A stretch of DNA of 64,000 nt from Pseudomonas fragi (GCF_900105835.1 NZ_LT629783.1:2721001-2785000), one strand, 5' to 3'. Counted from the first letter of the stretch, positions 9,131-19,020 are shown. The notes: generated by a model from the letters alone, not told the origin. Made by a program: numbers and translations.

Positions 9131-10678
9131 GTGAACCGGCCATCGCCTGTCAAAACCGATAATTTCTTCCTGCTGATCTTCCGGGCCCTGCGTGATCGCC
9201 GCGTTCCGCTTGCTCTGCGTATCGCCAGCCATAACGTGATTCTGGTCGCCCTGGCGCTGGTCATCTATGCCGTGGTCATGGGCCTGCAATTCAAGCAGGC
9301 CATGCACGAGCAGGCCGACGCCCTGGGCCAGAGCCTGACCACGCAAACCGCCACTTCGGCGACCGAGCTGCTGGTGTCCAACGACATCCTCAGCCTCAAC
9401 GTGCTGCTCAACAACCTGACCAAAAACCCGCTGGTAGCCCACGCAGCTATCTATAGCGTGGATAACCGCATCCTCGCCGAAGCCGGGCAGCGCCCCAAAA
9501 ACGGCCTGTTGGGCGAAACCCAGGGGTTGTACCAGACCAAGATCACCTTTCAGGATGTGACCGCCGGGCACCTGCGCATCAGCCTGGACATGAACCAGTT
9601 CGAACAGCCGATGACCATCAGCCTGCAGAGCATGGGCATTTTGGCGGCCATCCTGCTGGCCCTGGCATTGGCCCTGAGCTTGCGCCTGGGCCGTCATATC
9701 ACCACGCCCCTGCTGCAACTGCGGGTCTGGTTGCGCGAACCCGATCCTTATACCCCGGCCATTCAGCGCCAGGACGAGATCGGTGATCTGGCCCGTCAGC
9801 TTCACTCGCGCCTTGCCCCACCGGCACCAGAGCCAGAACCCGAGCCAGAACCGGAAGAAGACTACGACGACAGCGACTACGAAGAAGCTGAAGACAACGA
9901 GCCGACCTTCGAAGTACGCAACCTGAGCGATCCGTCGTTCGACCAGACCCCGGCTGTACCTGCACCCAAAGCGGTGCCGCGCCAGGTGATCAGCACCGCT
10001 GAAGACGACAACGACGACGAAGACCCGTTTGCCGACCTGCGCGATACCGGCACGAGTGCCGCCCCGGCCGCACTGGTCAAGCCGAAACCGGTTAGCCCGG
10101 CAACGCCACAGCCCTGCGCCGTACTGGCCGTGCAACTTGGCGCGCAAGAACAACTGCGCCGCCTGCCCCGCGCCCGCCTGATGGAACTGCTGGAGCGCTA
10201 CCGCGACTGCCTGAACCAGGCGGCCTCGCTGTACCAGAGCGAACTGCACACACTTAACGATGGCAGTACGCTGATGCTGTTCCACAGTGAAGACAGCGGC
10301 GACGACTACCTGACCAACGCCATTTGCTGCGGCGAGCTGCTGCGGGCCCTGGGCCATGCCTTGCAGATCGAAGTGGCAGACAGCGGCATCACCCTGCAAT
10401 TGCAGCTGGGCCTGGTACTGGGCGAAGGTTTGAGCGGCATCAGCCAGATCGACCTGCTGCTGACTGAAACGGCACAAGATGCGCTGGCACTGTCGCAACA
10501 CAGCCGCAATCTGCTGCTGGTGGAACGCAAGATCAGCGACGATCCGTTGATCCGCCAGCGTGCGCGCATCCGCCCGATTGCCAGCCCTGAAGGCGCCTGC
10601 TGTGTCGAGCGCCTGATGGAGCCCTACCCTTCGATGCTGGAGCGCCAGCTGGCGCGGATGCATGAGAGTCGTGGGTAG
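9131..10678 (+). CDS. AhpA/YtjB (Smp)-like inner-membrane protein
   Basis: 515 residues. An N-terminal helix near 35-55 (HNVILVALALVIYAVVMG) and a second at about 158-180 (MGILAAILLALALALSLRLG) bracket a periplasmic loop. This is the layout of E. coli YtjB/Smp, also encoded beside serB. A HAMP-like stretch follows helix 2, then a strongly acidic low-complexity linker from about 235 to 310 with EPEPEPEPEEDYDD and DDNDDEDPF. A C-terminal globular domain (about 325-515) is not recognised; it carries repeated Leu-rich helices and may be a degenerate cyclase-like fold. The start is GTG 9131. Function unknown; related proteins are described as membrane proteins with virulence-associated names but no clear activity. 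Confidence 0.75.
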   Translation: MNRPSPVKTDNFFLLIFRALRDRRVPLALRIASHNVILVALALVIYAVVMGLQFKQAMHEQADALGQSLTTQTATSATELLVSNDILSLNVLLNNLTKNPLVAHAAIYSVDNRILAEAGQRPKNGLLGETQGLYQTKITFQDVTAGHLRISLDMNQFEQPMTISLQSMGILAAILLALALALSLRLGRHITTPLLQLRVWLREPDPYTPAIQRQDEIGDLARQLHSRLAPPAPEPEPEPEPEEDYDDSDYEEAEDNEPTFEVRNLSDPSFDQTPAVPAPKAVPRQVISTAEDDNDDEDPFADLRDTGTSAAPAALVKPKPVSPATPQPCAVLAVQLGAQEQLRRLPRARLMELLERYRDCLNQAASLYQSELHTLNDGSTLMLFHSEDSGDDYLTNAICCGELLRALGHALQIEVADSGITLQLQLGLVLGEGLSGISQIDLLLTETAQDALALSQHSRNLLLVERKISDDPLIRQRARIRPIASPEGACCVERLMEPYPSMLERQLARMHESRG

Positions 10679-10687
10679 CCAAGAGCT

Positions 10688-10792
10688 CCCTCACCACGCC
10701 TCTCCCGGAGGGAGAGGGGACTGACCGCACACGGCCTTAGTATCTCCACATATCAGCTCCCTCTCCCTCCGGGAGAGGGTTGGGGTGAGGGG
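10688..10792. repeat. CTCTCCCGGAGGGAGAG palindromic repeat, copy A
   Basis: A 105-nt element. Its outer arms are CCCTCACC and GGGGTGAGGG, and each half contains the CTCTCC/GGAGAG palindrome (10701-10717 and 10762-10776). Copy B (21062-21166) is the same length and related in inverted orientation. It is not related to the 87-nt REP doublets. Confidence 0.85.
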
Positions 10793-10804
10793 CTTTTTGA
10801 CCCT

Positions 10805-10842
10805 CCATAAAAAATCCCGCACATGTGCGGGATTTTTTATGG
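10805..10842. terminator. Bidirectional rho-independent terminator
   Basis: A perfect 38-nt inverted repeat (19-nt arms) with the GC core ATCCCGCAC/GTGCGGGAT flanked by A-run and T-run on both sides. It lies between the convergent Smp-like gene and the pqiC-like gene and can serve both. Confidence 0.9.
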
Positions 10843-10854
10843 CCGGTGACGGCC

Positions 10855-11559
10855 TCAGAAGCGAAACACTTCCATGTCCGTGCGTATCGGCGAAGCCATC
10901 GGGATACGAGGTTTATCCGCACCCTGCTTGGGCGCCGCCTTGGTCGGCGCCTTGGGCGCTTCCACCAACGGTGGCTGATTGGCCAACGGCTTGAGTGCCA
11001 CCGCCAATTGTTCACTCAGTTGCTGCAACAGCTTGCCCTGGGCCTTGACCTGATCCGCCGTGCTGCCCGCGTGCGGCTGCTCCAGGTGGACGATGCGGTT
11101 GTCACGCACTTGCCCGCGACGGTCAATCAAGCGCCATTGTGCGTCCAGCACAGCTGGCAGGTCCTTGCCCGAGTCCAGGCGAGTGATCGACAACAGCACC
11201 TGCACATCCGGGCTGAAGCCCGCAGGCGCGGGGGCCTGGACCACACGTTGGCTATCGAGGCGCCACGCCAGTTGGCGCACCAGCAACTGATCGATGTCGG
11301 CCGACAGGCTGCCAGCCCATCGCCCATCAGTCGCGGCGCTCAAGCTGCCATCGGGCTGGCGCTGCAGCAGGGTTTCACGTTGCAGGTAGTCGGCCACGCT
11401 GATCGGGCCAAGTACCACAGCCATGCCGGCGCTTTGCGCGGGCTGGCCGGGGGTGCCGCTGTCCAGCTGGTAAAGGGCCGCCGGCTGGTGCGTGCTGCAC
11501 CCCGCCAAGCCCAGTACACCGGTCAGCAACGCAATTAAAGGAAGGCGTAGAACGTTCAT
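10855..11559 (-). CDS. PqiC-like ABC transport auxiliary lipoprotein
   Basis: 234 residues. The N terminus is a lipoprotein signal, MNVLRLPLIALLTGVLGLAGC, with lipobox LAGC and Cys at about residue 21. The mature part has the features of the PqiC/YmbA (ABC_trans_aux) family: YQLDS at the start of the fold, VVLGPISVADYLQR and LLVRQLAWRLDSQRVV. These lipoproteins sit in the outer membrane and assist MCE-type lipid transport. The C-terminal tail is Lys/Pro/Ala rich. Starts ATG 11562 and 11559 are adjacent; 11559 gives better spacing from a weak GGA. No pqiA/pqiB or mla partner is adjacent here, so the partner complex is inferred only from family. Confidence 0.8.
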   Translation of the reverse strand: MNVLRLPLIALLTGVLGLAGCSTHQPAALYQLDSGTPGQPAQSAGMAVVLGPISVADYLQRETLLQRQPDGSLSAATDGRWAGSLSADIDQLLVRQLAWRLDSQRVVQAPAPAGFSPDVQVLLSITRLDSGKDLPAVLDAQWRLIDRRGQVRDNRIVHLEQPHAGSTADQVKAQGKLLQQLSEQLAVALKPLANQPPLVEAPKAPTKAAPKQGADKPRIPMASPIRTDMEVFRF

Positions 11560-11738
11560 CATTCCATCCAGGTGGCCGCCATGTGGCGAACCGCAGTGTA
11601 ATTCTCGAAAGGCTCGCAACGCACATTGCTCTAAGCCGTGCCGCAAACGCGGCATATCATCCGCGAATATCGGGCCTGACTCCAGCGCTGTCGCGCCGAT
11701 CTGCGCGTAAAAACGCAGATCGGGCACGCTAAACAGGC

Positions 11739-14003
11739 TTAATTGAGCGTTTCTACCAGCAAAGCGTCTACACGCTGGAAACCACGCGGCAGTTTGTTGC
11801 CACGCCGGCCACGCTCACCCTTGTAGTGCTCCAGGTCGTCTGCCTTAAGCGTCAAGGTACGCTTGCCCGCCTGCAATACCAATGCGGCATTGTCTGGAAG
11901 CACCGCGATATCGGTGACGTATTCCTCGCGACTGGCCACCCGATCGCCGGGAATGCCGATGATCTTGTTGCCCTTGCCCTTGCCCAGCTGCGGCAAGTCG
12001 CTGACCTTGAAAATCAGCAGGCGGCCTTCGGTCGTCACCGCTGCCAGCCAGTTGTGCTCGCGATCGGCCACCGGCCGTGGCTGCATCACCTGCGCACCTT
12101 TAGGCAGGCTGAGCAACGCTTTACCCGCCTTGTTCTTGGCCTGCAGGTCTTCACCCTTGACCACAAAACCATAACCGGCATCGGAGGCGATCACATACAA
12201 CGCGTCGTCTTCCGGCAACAGCACGCACTCGAACGTCGCGCCCGGCGGCGGTGTCAGACGACCGGTCAGCGGTTCGCCCTGGCCACGGGCCGACGGCAAG
12301 GTATGCGCGGCCACCGAATAGCTGCGCCCCGTGGAGTCGATAAACACCGCAAACTGATTGGAACGCCCCGCCGCAGCGGTCTTGTACCCGTCCCCCGCTT
12401 TATAGGACAGACCGGTCGCGTCAAGGTCATGACCTTTACCGCAACGCACCCAGCCTTTTTCAGACAGAACAACCGTAACCGCTTCAGTCGGCACCAGCTC
12501 GTTTTCCGACAGGGCCTTGGCTTCTGCGCGGGCCACGATTGGCGAACGACGGTCATCGCCGTAAGTCTTGGCGTCTTCCAGCAGTTCAGTACGCACCAGC
12601 TTTTTCAGCTTGGCTTCGCTGCCCAGCAAGGTTTGCAGCTTGGCTTGCTCTTTACGCAACGCATCCTGCTCGTCGCGCAGCTTCATCTCTTCCAGACGGG
12701 CCAATTGGCGCAGGCGCGTATCAAGGATGTAGTCGGCCTGGGTTTCACTCAGGGCAAAACGCGCAATCAGCTCGGCCTTGGGGTGTTCCTCGGTGCGGAT
12801 GATGTGGATAACTTCATCGAGGTTCAGGTAGGCGGTGAGCAAACCGTCCAACAGGTGCAGGCGCCGCTCGACTTTATCGAGGCGGAACTGCAGGCGGCGG
12901 CGCACGGTGTTGACGCGGAACTCCAGCCATTCCACCAGCAGCGCACGCAGGTTTTTCAGCTGCGGCTTGCCGTCCAGGCCGATGATATTGATGTTGACCC
13001 GGAACGTGGACTCAAGCTCGGTGACGGCGAACAAGTGCTGCATCAGTTCGTCGAGATCGACTTTATTGTTGCGCGGAATGATCACGATACGGCACGGGTT
13101 TTCGTGGTCGGACTCATCGCGCAGGTCGGTGACCATCGCCAACTTGGTCGGCTTGGCCTGCATCAGCGCGGCAATCTGCTCCAGTACCTTGGCACCGGAA
13201 ACCTGATGCGGCAGCGCGGTAACCACGATGTCACCGTCTTCGACGTGGTACACGGCGCGCATGCGCACCGAACCACGGCCGGTCTGGTAGATCTTCAGCA
13301 GGTCGGCGCGCGGGGTGATGATCTCGGCTTCGGTCGGGTAGTCCGGGCCTTGAATATGCTCACACAGTTGCTCGACCGTGGCCTTGGGCTCGTCGAGCAA
13401 ACGCACGCAGGCCGCCGCCACTTCACGCAGGTTGTGCGGCGGCACGTCGGTGGCCATGCCCACGGCGATACCGGTGGTGCCATTGAGCAGGATATTGGGC
13501 AAACGTGCCGGCAACACCGCCGGTTCGTCGAGGGTGCCGTCGAAGTTTGGCACCCAGTCCGCCGTGCCCTGGCCCAGTTCGCTGAGCAGCACTTCGGAGT
13601 AACGCGACAAACGCGCCTCGGTGTAACGCATGGCCGCGAACGACTTGGGATCGTCCGGCGCACCCCAGTTGCCCTGGCCGTCGACCAGGGTGTAGCGGTA
13701 GCTGAACGGCTGCGCCATCAGCACCATTGCCTCATAGCACGCCGAGTCGCCGTGGGGGTGGAACTTGCCGAGTACGTCACCGACGGTACGCGCCGACTTC
13801 TTGTGCTTGGAGTCTGCGTCCAGGCCCAACTCGCTCATGGCGTAGACAATACGCCGCTGTACCGGCTTGAGGCCGTCGCCGATATGCGGCAAGGCCCGGT
13901 CCATGATGACGTACATGGAGTAGTTGAGGTAGGCCTGTTCGGTGAAGTCGGCCAGTGACCGGCGTTCTACGCCGTCCAGGCTGAGATCAAGGGAGTCGCT
14001 CAT
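11739..14003 (-). CDS. parC: DNA topoisomerase IV subunit A
   Basis: 754 residues; DNA-cleaving subunit of topoisomerase IV, which decatenates daughter chromosomes. The N-terminal winged-helix/tower region carries the quinolone-determining segment [13 protein letters not shown] with wild-type Ser87 and Glu91, and the catalytic tyrosine in [11 protein letters not shown]. Coiled-coil tower segments lie near 360-480 ([40 protein letters not shown]). A C-terminal six-blade-type beta domain runs from about 495 to the end. It reads with the retropepsin-like, phytase-esterase-like and parE genes in one minus-strand set with overlaps or gaps of 11 nt or less. Confidence 0.98.
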   Translation of the reverse strand: MSDSLDLSLDGVERRSLADFTEQAYLNYSMYVIMDRALPHIGDGLKPVQRRIVYAMSELGLDADSKHKKSARTVGDVLGKFHPHGDSACYEAMVLMAQPFSYRYTLVDGQGNWGAPDDPKSFAAMRYTEARLSRYSEVLLSELGQGTADWVPNFDGTLDEPAVLPARLPNILLNGTTGIAVGMATDVPPHNLREVAAACVRLLDEPKATVEQLCEHIQGPDYPTEAEIITPRADLLKIYQTGRGSVRMRAVYHVEDGDIVVTALPHQVSGAKVLEQIAALMQAKPTKLAMVTDLRDESDHENPCRIVIIPRNNKVDLDELMQHLFAVTELESTFRVNINIIGLDGKPQLKNLRALLVEWLEFRVNTVRRRLQFRLDKVERRLHLLDGLLTAYLNLDEVIHIIRTEEHPKAELIARFALSETQADYILDTRLRQLARLEEMKLRDEQDALRKEQAKLQTLLGSEAKLKKLVRTELLEDAKTYGDDRRSPIVARAEAKALSENELVPTEAVTVVLSEKGWVRCGKGHDLDATGLSYKAGDGYKTAAAGRSNQFAVFIDSTGRSYSVAAHTLPSARGQGEPLTGRLTPPPGATFECVLLPEDDALYVIASDAGYGFVVKGEDLQAKNKAGKALLSLPKGAQVMQPRPVADREHNWLAAVTTEGRLLIFKVSDLPQLGKGKGNKIIGIPGDRVASREEYVTDIAVLPDNAALVLQAGKRTLTLKADDLEHYKGERGRRGNKLPRGFQRVDALLVETLN

Positions 14004-14014
14004 GCGGACCTCAT

Positions 14015-14536
14015 TCAGTTCGTTGTCTGGCGCAGCAGCATGGTGCCGCCGCGCTGGGTAAATTCAAGTTTGTTCAGTGCACTCATGCCCAGCAGTACTT
14101 GCTCGCCTTCAAGCCCAGGGGCCGCCACTGCACGCACGTCGCGCAATACAATGGCCCCCAGTTGCAGGCGGTCGATGCGGGTCTGGTAACCCTGGGCGCG
14201 GCCGTTGGCGGTGTTCAGCGTCACCGGGACGCCTTTGGGCAGGGCCAGTTGCCTGGCCAGGTCCATCGGCACCGCCACATCGGTGGCACCGGTATCGAGT
14301 AAAAATTCCACCGGCACGTTGTTGATCCGGCCACTGGCGACAAAATGGCCCTGGGCGTTGCCGAGCAGTTTGACTTCGATATAACCCTCGCCTTGCTGCG
14401 AGGTGACTTCAGTATTGGGGTTTTCCTGACGCTGCTCCCAACGCCCGAAAAATTGCGTGGCCAGGTACAGGCCCGCGCACCAGGCCACGATCATGAAGAC
14501 CCGCCCCACGCCTTTACCCGGTGCTTGCTGGCTCAT
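14015..14536 (-). CDS. Membrane-anchored retropepsin-like aspartic protease (TIGR02281/clan AA family)
   Basis: 173 residues. One N-terminal membrane helix ([19 protein letters not shown], about 12-30) places the rest in the periplasm. The retropepsin signature [13 protein letters not shown] (about 98-110) supplies the single catalytic Asp, so activity would need a dimer. The typical [11 protein letters not shown] hydrophobic-glycine motif occurs near the C terminus. The start overlaps the stop of the upstream gene by 4 nt. Substrate unknown; the gene's fixed position between parE and parC probably reflects shared transcription rather than shared function. Confidence 0.85.
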   Translation of the reverse strand: MSQQAPGKGVGRVFMIVAWCAGLYLATQFFGRWEQRQENPNTEVTSQQGEGYIEVKLLGNAQGHFVASGRINNVPVEFLLDTGATDVAVPMDLARQLALPKGVPVTLNTANGRAQGYQTRIDRLQLGAIVLRDVRAVAAPGLEGEQVLLGMSALNKLEFTQRGGTMLLRQTTN

Positions 14537-15513
14537 GGTTTGGCACTCCAGCCACCTTGCGGGGCAGCAAAACGCCAGACGACGGGACGTTTTTCGCCAT
14601 CGGCGCGGGCATGGTTACCATTGTCGACGCCAACCCAGGCGCCCTTGGCATCCAGGCTCAGGGCCTCGCTGTTGCCGTAGCCGGTGTTGTAGCGCCGAGC
14701 ATCGGTCAGGGCGTCATTGGCAAATGACCAGCAACGTTCGATGGCGCCCGTGTCCTGGGTGCGCCGGCAAATGCGATAGGCCATGCGCTCAAGGGTAAAC
14801 AGCTTGCCCTCGAACAGCGCCAGGTCGGCAAAGTCCTTTTGCTGAGCCTTGGCCTTGAGTTGCGCCGGTGGCTGCTCAAGGCCGCCTTCGCTCATCAGCA
14901 CGCAGCCGTTTTCGCAGTCCCACACACTCTGTTTTTTGCGAATAGTCAGCAAGCCACGGCGCTCACGCTCGGCCGCCAGCCATATCTGATTGCCCTGCGG
15001 GTTAACGGCAATACCCTCGAACAGCGCATTGAAATGCAGCAACATGCCGCTGGCACGGGCCTGACGCACCAGCGCCGGGTCGATTTTAAGCCATGAAGGC
15101 GCGCCCGCCTGGGGGATTTGCAGCACCGCGGCATGGGCCTCACTGACCACGAAACGGTTGCCCGCCTCATCGCAACTGATCCCTTCAAAATCCAGCTCGC
15201 CGCCACGCAGCGGGCTGATGGCCTTGCCCATCATGCGTACGCCCCACGGCAAGCCGCTTTCAGGCGCTGGCGGCACATCAACAGGCAAGACTTCGGCGTG
15301 CCACAGTGGCTCGCGTGTATCGAGGCGATAAATCTGATCGTCATCGCGATCAGACACCGCCCACAGCTCACCTGCACACACTGCCAGCCCGGACAGATTG
15401 CCACCGCGCATGCCTTCAACCGGATGCTCTGACTGCAACGCCAGCTCTGGCCAGGTATCGGCCATTACCGGCGCAGCACCCAGGCAGAGCAAGCCCAGCA
15501 AGGCACTGCGCAT
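14533..15513 (-). CDS. Exported esterase-like activity of phytase family protein
   Basis: 326 residues with a signal peptide (MRSALLGLLCLGAAPVMA, cleavage near residue 18), so periplasmic or outer-membrane facing. The body looks like a beta-propeller of the esterase-like/phytase-like family: LSGLAVCAGELWAVSDRDDDQIYRLD near residue 40, DFEGISCDEAGNRFVVSEAH, FEGIAVNPQGNQIWLAAERE and SEALSLDAKGAWVGVDNG. The repeated D/N-G-containing turns are propeller blade ends. It overlaps parE by one base (15513). Substrate unknown; catalytic residues cannot be placed by eye. Confidence 0.75.
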   Translation of the reverse strand: MRSALLGLLCLGAAPVMADTWPELALQSEHPVEGMRGGNLSGLAVCAGELWAVSDRDDDQIYRLDTREPLWHAEVLPVDVPPAPESGLPWGVRMMGKAISPLRGGELDFEGISCDEAGNRFVVSEAHAAVLQIPQAGAPSWLKIDPALVRQARASGMLLHFNALFEGIAVNPQGNQIWLAAERERRGLLTIRKKQSVWDCENGCVLMSEGGLEQPPAQLKAKAQQKDFADLALFEGKLFTLERMAYRICRRTQDTGAIERCWSFANDALTDARRYNTGYGNSEALSLDAKGAWVGVDNGNHARADGEKRPVVWRFAAPQGGWSAKP

Positions 15514-17417
15514 CAGGCCAGCACCTGCGCCAGGTTGCCTTTGGATTCGAGCCAGGACTTGCGGTCACCGGCGCGCTTTTTGGCCAGCAGCATATCCATC
15601 ATTTCCGAAGTGGCGGCGAAGTCTTCCAGGGTCAGTTGCACCAGACGCCGGGTGTTGGGATCCATCGTGGTTTCGCGCAACTGCGGCGGGTTCATCTCAC
15701 CCAGGCCCTTGAATCGCGTGACCTGCGGCTTGCCGCGTTTTTTCTCGGCTACCAGGCGATCGAGGATGCCGTCGCGCTCGGCTTCGTCCAGGGCGTAGAA
15801 AATCTCCTTGCCCAGGTCGATGCGGTACAGCGGCGGCATTGCTACATAAACGTGGCCGGCATCCACCAGCGGGCGGAAGTGCTGCACAAACAAGGCGCAG
15901 AGCAAGGTTGCGATGTGCAGGCCGTCGGAGTCGGCGTCGGCCAGGATGCAGATCTTGCCGTAGCGCAACTGGCTCATGTCGGCCGCGCCCGGATCGACAC
16001 CGATGGCCACAGCGATGTTGTGCACTTCCTGGCTGGCCAGCACTTCGCTGCCGTCGACTTCCCAGGTATTGAGGATCTTGCCGCGCAACGGCAGGATCGC
16101 CTGGAATTCCTTGTCCCGCGCCTGCTTGGCCGAGCCGCCTGCAGAATCACCTTCCACCAGGAACAGCTCGGAGCGCATCGGGTCCTGCCCGGCGCAGTCG
16201 GCCAGCTTGCCCGGCAAGGCCGGCCCCTGGGTGATGCGCTTGCGCTCAACCTTTTTACTGGCCTTGAGCCTGCGCCCGGCGTTGTTAATCGCCAGTTCCG
16301 CCAGTTGCATGCCCAACTCGGGGTTGGCATTGAGCCACAGGCTGAAGGAGTCCTTGATCACGCCCGAGACAAATGCCGCCGCCTCACGGGATGACAAACG
16401 CTCCTTGGTCTGACCGGAGAACTGGGGTTCCTGCATTTTCATCGACAGCACGAACGCAATGCGCTCCCACACGTCTTCAGGCGCCAGCTTCACGCCGCGC
16501 GGCAGCAGGCTGCGGAACTCGCAAAACTCGCGCATGGCATCGAGCAAACCCTGGCGCAGACCGTTGACGTGAGTGCCGCCCTGGGCAGTGGGGATCAGGT
16601 TGACGTAGCTTTCCTGAACGCTGTCACCGCCCTCGGGCAGCCACAGCAAGGCCCAGTCGATGGCTTCCTTGTTACCGGCCAGGCTGCCGCAGAATGGCTC
16701 ATCGGGCAGGCGTTCAAATTCGCTGACGGCATCGACCAGATACGAACGCAGGCCGTCTTCGTAATGCCACTCGACCTTTTCGTTGGTGTTTTTGTCTTCG
16801 AATGTGACCAGCAACCCCGGGCACAGCACAGCCTTGGCCTTGAGCACGTGCTTGAGGCGGCTGACGGAAAACTTGGGTGAATCGAAGTATTTCGGATCCG
16901 GCGCGAAGTACACGCTGGTGCCGGTGTTGCGTTTGCCCACGGTGCCGATGATTTCCAGATCGGTGGCTTTATAGCCATCGGCAAAGGTCATCTGGTACTC
17001 GTTGCCGTCACGCTTGACCTTGACCCGTACCAGCGTCGACAGCGCGTTGACCACCGAGATGCCCACGCCGTGCAGGCCGCCGGAGAACTGGTAGTTCTTG
17101 TTGGAGAACTTGCCGCCAGCGTGGAGCTTGGTGAGGATCAGCTCGACGCCCGGCACACCCTCTTCCGGGTGGATATCCACCGGCATGCCGCGCCCGTCAT
17201 CGCTGACTTCCAGCGAGTGATCGGCGTGCAGAATGACGTGCACCGCCTTGGCGTGGCCTGCCAGGGCTTCGTCGACACTGTTGTCGATGACTTCCTGGGC
17301 CAGGTGGTTGGGCCGACTGGTGTCGGTGTACATGCCGGGGCGTTTGCGCACCGGGTCGAGGCCCGAGAGGACTTCGATGGCGTCGGCGTTATAAGAGCTA
17401 GCGCTGGGAGTGGCCAT
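15513..17417 (-). CDS. parE: DNA topoisomerase IV subunit B
   Basis: 634 residues; ATPase subunit of topoisomerase IV. The GHKL ATPase domain has VIDNSVDEALAGHA, DDGRGMPVDIHPEEG and GLHGVGISVVNALS. The TOPRIM segment has LFLVEGDSAGGSAKQARD, PLRGKILNTWE and the acidic DADSDGLHI. The conserved GLGEMNPPQLRETTMDP motif near the C terminus is intact. Length is standard for Pseudomonas ParE. It lies 51 nt downstream of yqiA on the same strand, the usual yqiA-parE order of Gammaproteobacteria. Confidence 0.98.
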   Translation of the reverse strand: MATPSASSYNADAIEVLSGLDPVRKRPGMYTDTSRPNHLAQEVIDNSVDEALAGHAKAVHVILHADHSLEVSDDGRGMPVDIHPEEGVPGVELILTKLHAGGKFSNKNYQFSGGLHGVGISVVNALSTLVRVKVKRDGNEYQMTFADGYKATDLEIIGTVGKRNTGTSVYFAPDPKYFDSPKFSVSRLKHVLKAKAVLCPGLLVTFEDKNTNEKVEWHYEDGLRSYLVDAVSEFERLPDEPFCGSLAGNKEAIDWALLWLPEGGDSVQESYVNLIPTAQGGTHVNGLRQGLLDAMREFCEFRSLLPRGVKLAPEDVWERIAFVLSMKMQEPQFSGQTKERLSSREAAAFVSGVIKDSFSLWLNANPELGMQLAELAINNAGRRLKASKKVERKRITQGPALPGKLADCAGQDPMRSELFLVEGDSAGGSAKQARDKEFQAILPLRGKILNTWEVDGSEVLASQEVHNIAVAIGVDPGAADMSQLRYGKICILADADSDGLHIATLLCALFVQHFRPLVDAGHVYVAMPPLYRIDLGKEIFYALDEAERDGILDRLVAEKKRGKPQVTRFKGLGEMNPPQLRETTMDPNTRRLVQLTLEDFAATSEMMDMLLAKKRAGDRKSWLESKGNLAQVLA

Positions 17418-17468
17418 AGGGTCTCGTCGTTAGTCGTAAGTGAAAAAAAGGGCCATTCGACGGGCGCC

Positions 17469-18077
17469 TTAAAGGGCCGCGAAGTCGATGGTTTGAAACT
17501 GTTCGGCGCCGATCCCTGCAAAGTTCAGCAGATCGGGCAATTGCCGGGCAAAGCCCTGATAACTGTGATCACCGCCCGCTTCGATACGCAACGTACACGC
17601 CGCGTAGTACTGTTCAGCGTAGCGGTAGTCCAGGGTTTCATCGCCGGTCTGCAACCACACCTGACAGCGCTGCGCGTCCTGGGGGGCTGGCACTTCGAGT
17701 TCGGCCAGCGCCTGAACGTGATCGTGGGTCAATTCCCAGGTTTCGCCGCTGTAATGATTGGTTTGCGTACCCAGATAACCGTCGAACATCCGGTGCGGGC
17801 TGACGGCCGGGTTGACCAGCAAGGCCTTGAGCCCATGTTGGCGGGCCAACCATGTCGCATAGTAGCCGCCGAGCGAGCTGCCTACCAGCAATGGGCTGCC
17901 CAGCTCACGGATTGCGGCCTGCAACTGGGCGATGGCCTGACGCGGGTGATGATGCAGGGCGGGCACGCGCAGTTGCTCGCCAAGGCCCATGCGTTGCATC
18001 ACCGTAATCAGTTGCGAGGCCTTCTTCGACTCGGGGGCGCTGTTGAAACCGTGGATATACAAGATGGAACCCGACAT
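17469..18077 (-). CDS. yqiA: YqiA-type esterase
   Basis: 202 residues, alpha/beta hydrolase. The oxyanion-region start ILYIHGFNSAPESKKA lies at residues 5-20, and the nucleophile elbow GSSLGGYYA lies near 68-76. The late catalytic His is in GGDHSYQGF (about 178-186). YqiA of E. coli hydrolyses short-chain acyl and p-nitrophenyl esters, and its gene precedes parE. The arrangement cpdA-yqiA-parE here is the same. The natural substrate is unknown. Confidence 0.9.
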   Translation of the reverse strand: MSGSILYIHGFNSAPESKKASQLITVMQRMGLGEQLRVPALHHHPRQAIAQLQAAIRELGSPLLVGSSLGGYYATWLARQHGLKALLVNPAVSPHRMFDGYLGTQTNHYSGETWELTHDHVQALAELEVPAPQDAQRCQVWLQTGDETLDYRYAEQYYAACTLRIEAGGDHSYQGFARQLPDLLNFAGIGAEQFQTIDFAAL

Positions 18078-18172
18078 GCGATGACCCCCGAAGACCCGTT
18101 AAGCTGAACACAGCATCAAGAAAGACGCGCAGTTTAGCCTGACTCAGGGGCAATGACTCGCTTCAAGATATT

Positions 18173-18988
18173 TCAGTAATTGTTGGCGCTGTAATCCGGC
18201 TCGAAGGCGAAATCCGCCAGGCGCGACACACCGGTTTGCAAGGTGCCATCCGGTTGCAGGCGCAACCAGCGATAGCCCGGCGCCTCACCACTGACCTTGA
18301 AGTCCGGGCTGCCGACAGCGAACTGGATGCAAGTTGAAGGCGACGCCAGCAACCGCACATTGTTGCGCTGCTGGTCAAACGGCTGATGGACATGCCCCCA
18401 CAGCACCGCACGGGCCTGTGGATAACGGTCCATGACCGACCAGAACTCCTTGGCATTGCGCAGGCCGATAGGCTCCAGCCACTGGCAGCCCACCGACACA
18501 GGGTGGTGATGCAGGCACACCAGGTGATGACGATCTGGGGCTTCGCTCAAGGACTGAGCCAGCAGTTGCAACTGGTCGTCCTCCAGGTAACCGGGGGTGG
18601 AATGGGGCACCGCCGAATTGAGCATCGTGATGCGCCAGTTGCCAATATCGACCACGGGCTCCAGCAGACGGCTTTGCACGGCCGCTTCGCGCATTGGCGC
18701 CAACTGGTCGTGATTGCCGGGGATCCAGCGACCAAAGGGCGCCAGTGGCGCGGTCAGTGTGCGAAAGCGCTGGTAGGCCTCGACACTGCCGTCCTGGGTC
18801 AAATCGCCCGTGGCCAGCAGGCCGTCAATCTGCGGCTGCTCGGCACGCACCAGGTCGATCACCTGTTGCAGGCTTTGTGCGGTCTTGAGGCCCAGCAGCG
18901 AGCCATCGGCATCGGCAAACAGGTGGCTGTCAGAGAGCTGCACCAGCAGCACCGGATCTTCGGTGGTCAGCGTGGATACATTCGGCAA
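18173..18988 (-). CDS. cpdA: 3',5'-cyclic-AMP phosphodiesterase CpdA
   Basis: 271 residues; class III metallophosphodiesterase that hydrolyses cAMP and thereby tunes Vfr/CRP signalling. Metal-binding motifs in order: QLSDSHLF (about 17-24), TGDLTQDG, IPGNHDQL, LHHHPVS and WGHVHQPF. The start chosen is TTG 18988 (PNVSTLTT...), with GGGAG about 8 nt upstream; the frame stays open to another TTG at 19018, which adds ten residues (MKKNLPGRAA). No ATG exists near the N terminus, so a weak TTG start is forced either way and may keep expression low. Confidence 0.93.
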   Translation of the reverse strand: MPNVSTLTTEDPVLLVQLSDSHLFADADGSLLGLKTAQSLQQVIDLVRAEQPQIDGLLATGDLTQDGSVEAYQRFRTLTAPLAPFGRWIPGNHDQLAPMREAAVQSRLLEPVVDIGNWRITMLNSAVPHSTPGYLEDDQLQLLAQSLSEAPDRHHLVCLHHHPVSVGCQWLEPIGLRNAKEFWSVMDRYPQARAVLWGHVHQPFDQQRNNVRLLASPSTCIQFAVGSPDFKVSGEAPGYRWLRLQPDGTLQTGVSRLADFAFEPDYSANNY

Positions 18989-19020
18989 GGCGGCTCTCCC
19001 GGGGAGGTTTTTCTTCAAGG

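Noticed and set aside
9128..10663. Long open frame (511 codons) antisense to the Smp-like gene
   Set aside because: Its translation is Gln/Gly/Val-rich with no motif, as expected from high-GC antisense of a real gene. The plus-strand frame has membrane helices, a promoter and family similarity.
11826..13958. 710-codon open frame opposite parC
   Set aside because: It is an antisense shadow. The minus strand encodes a full-length ParC with all motifs.
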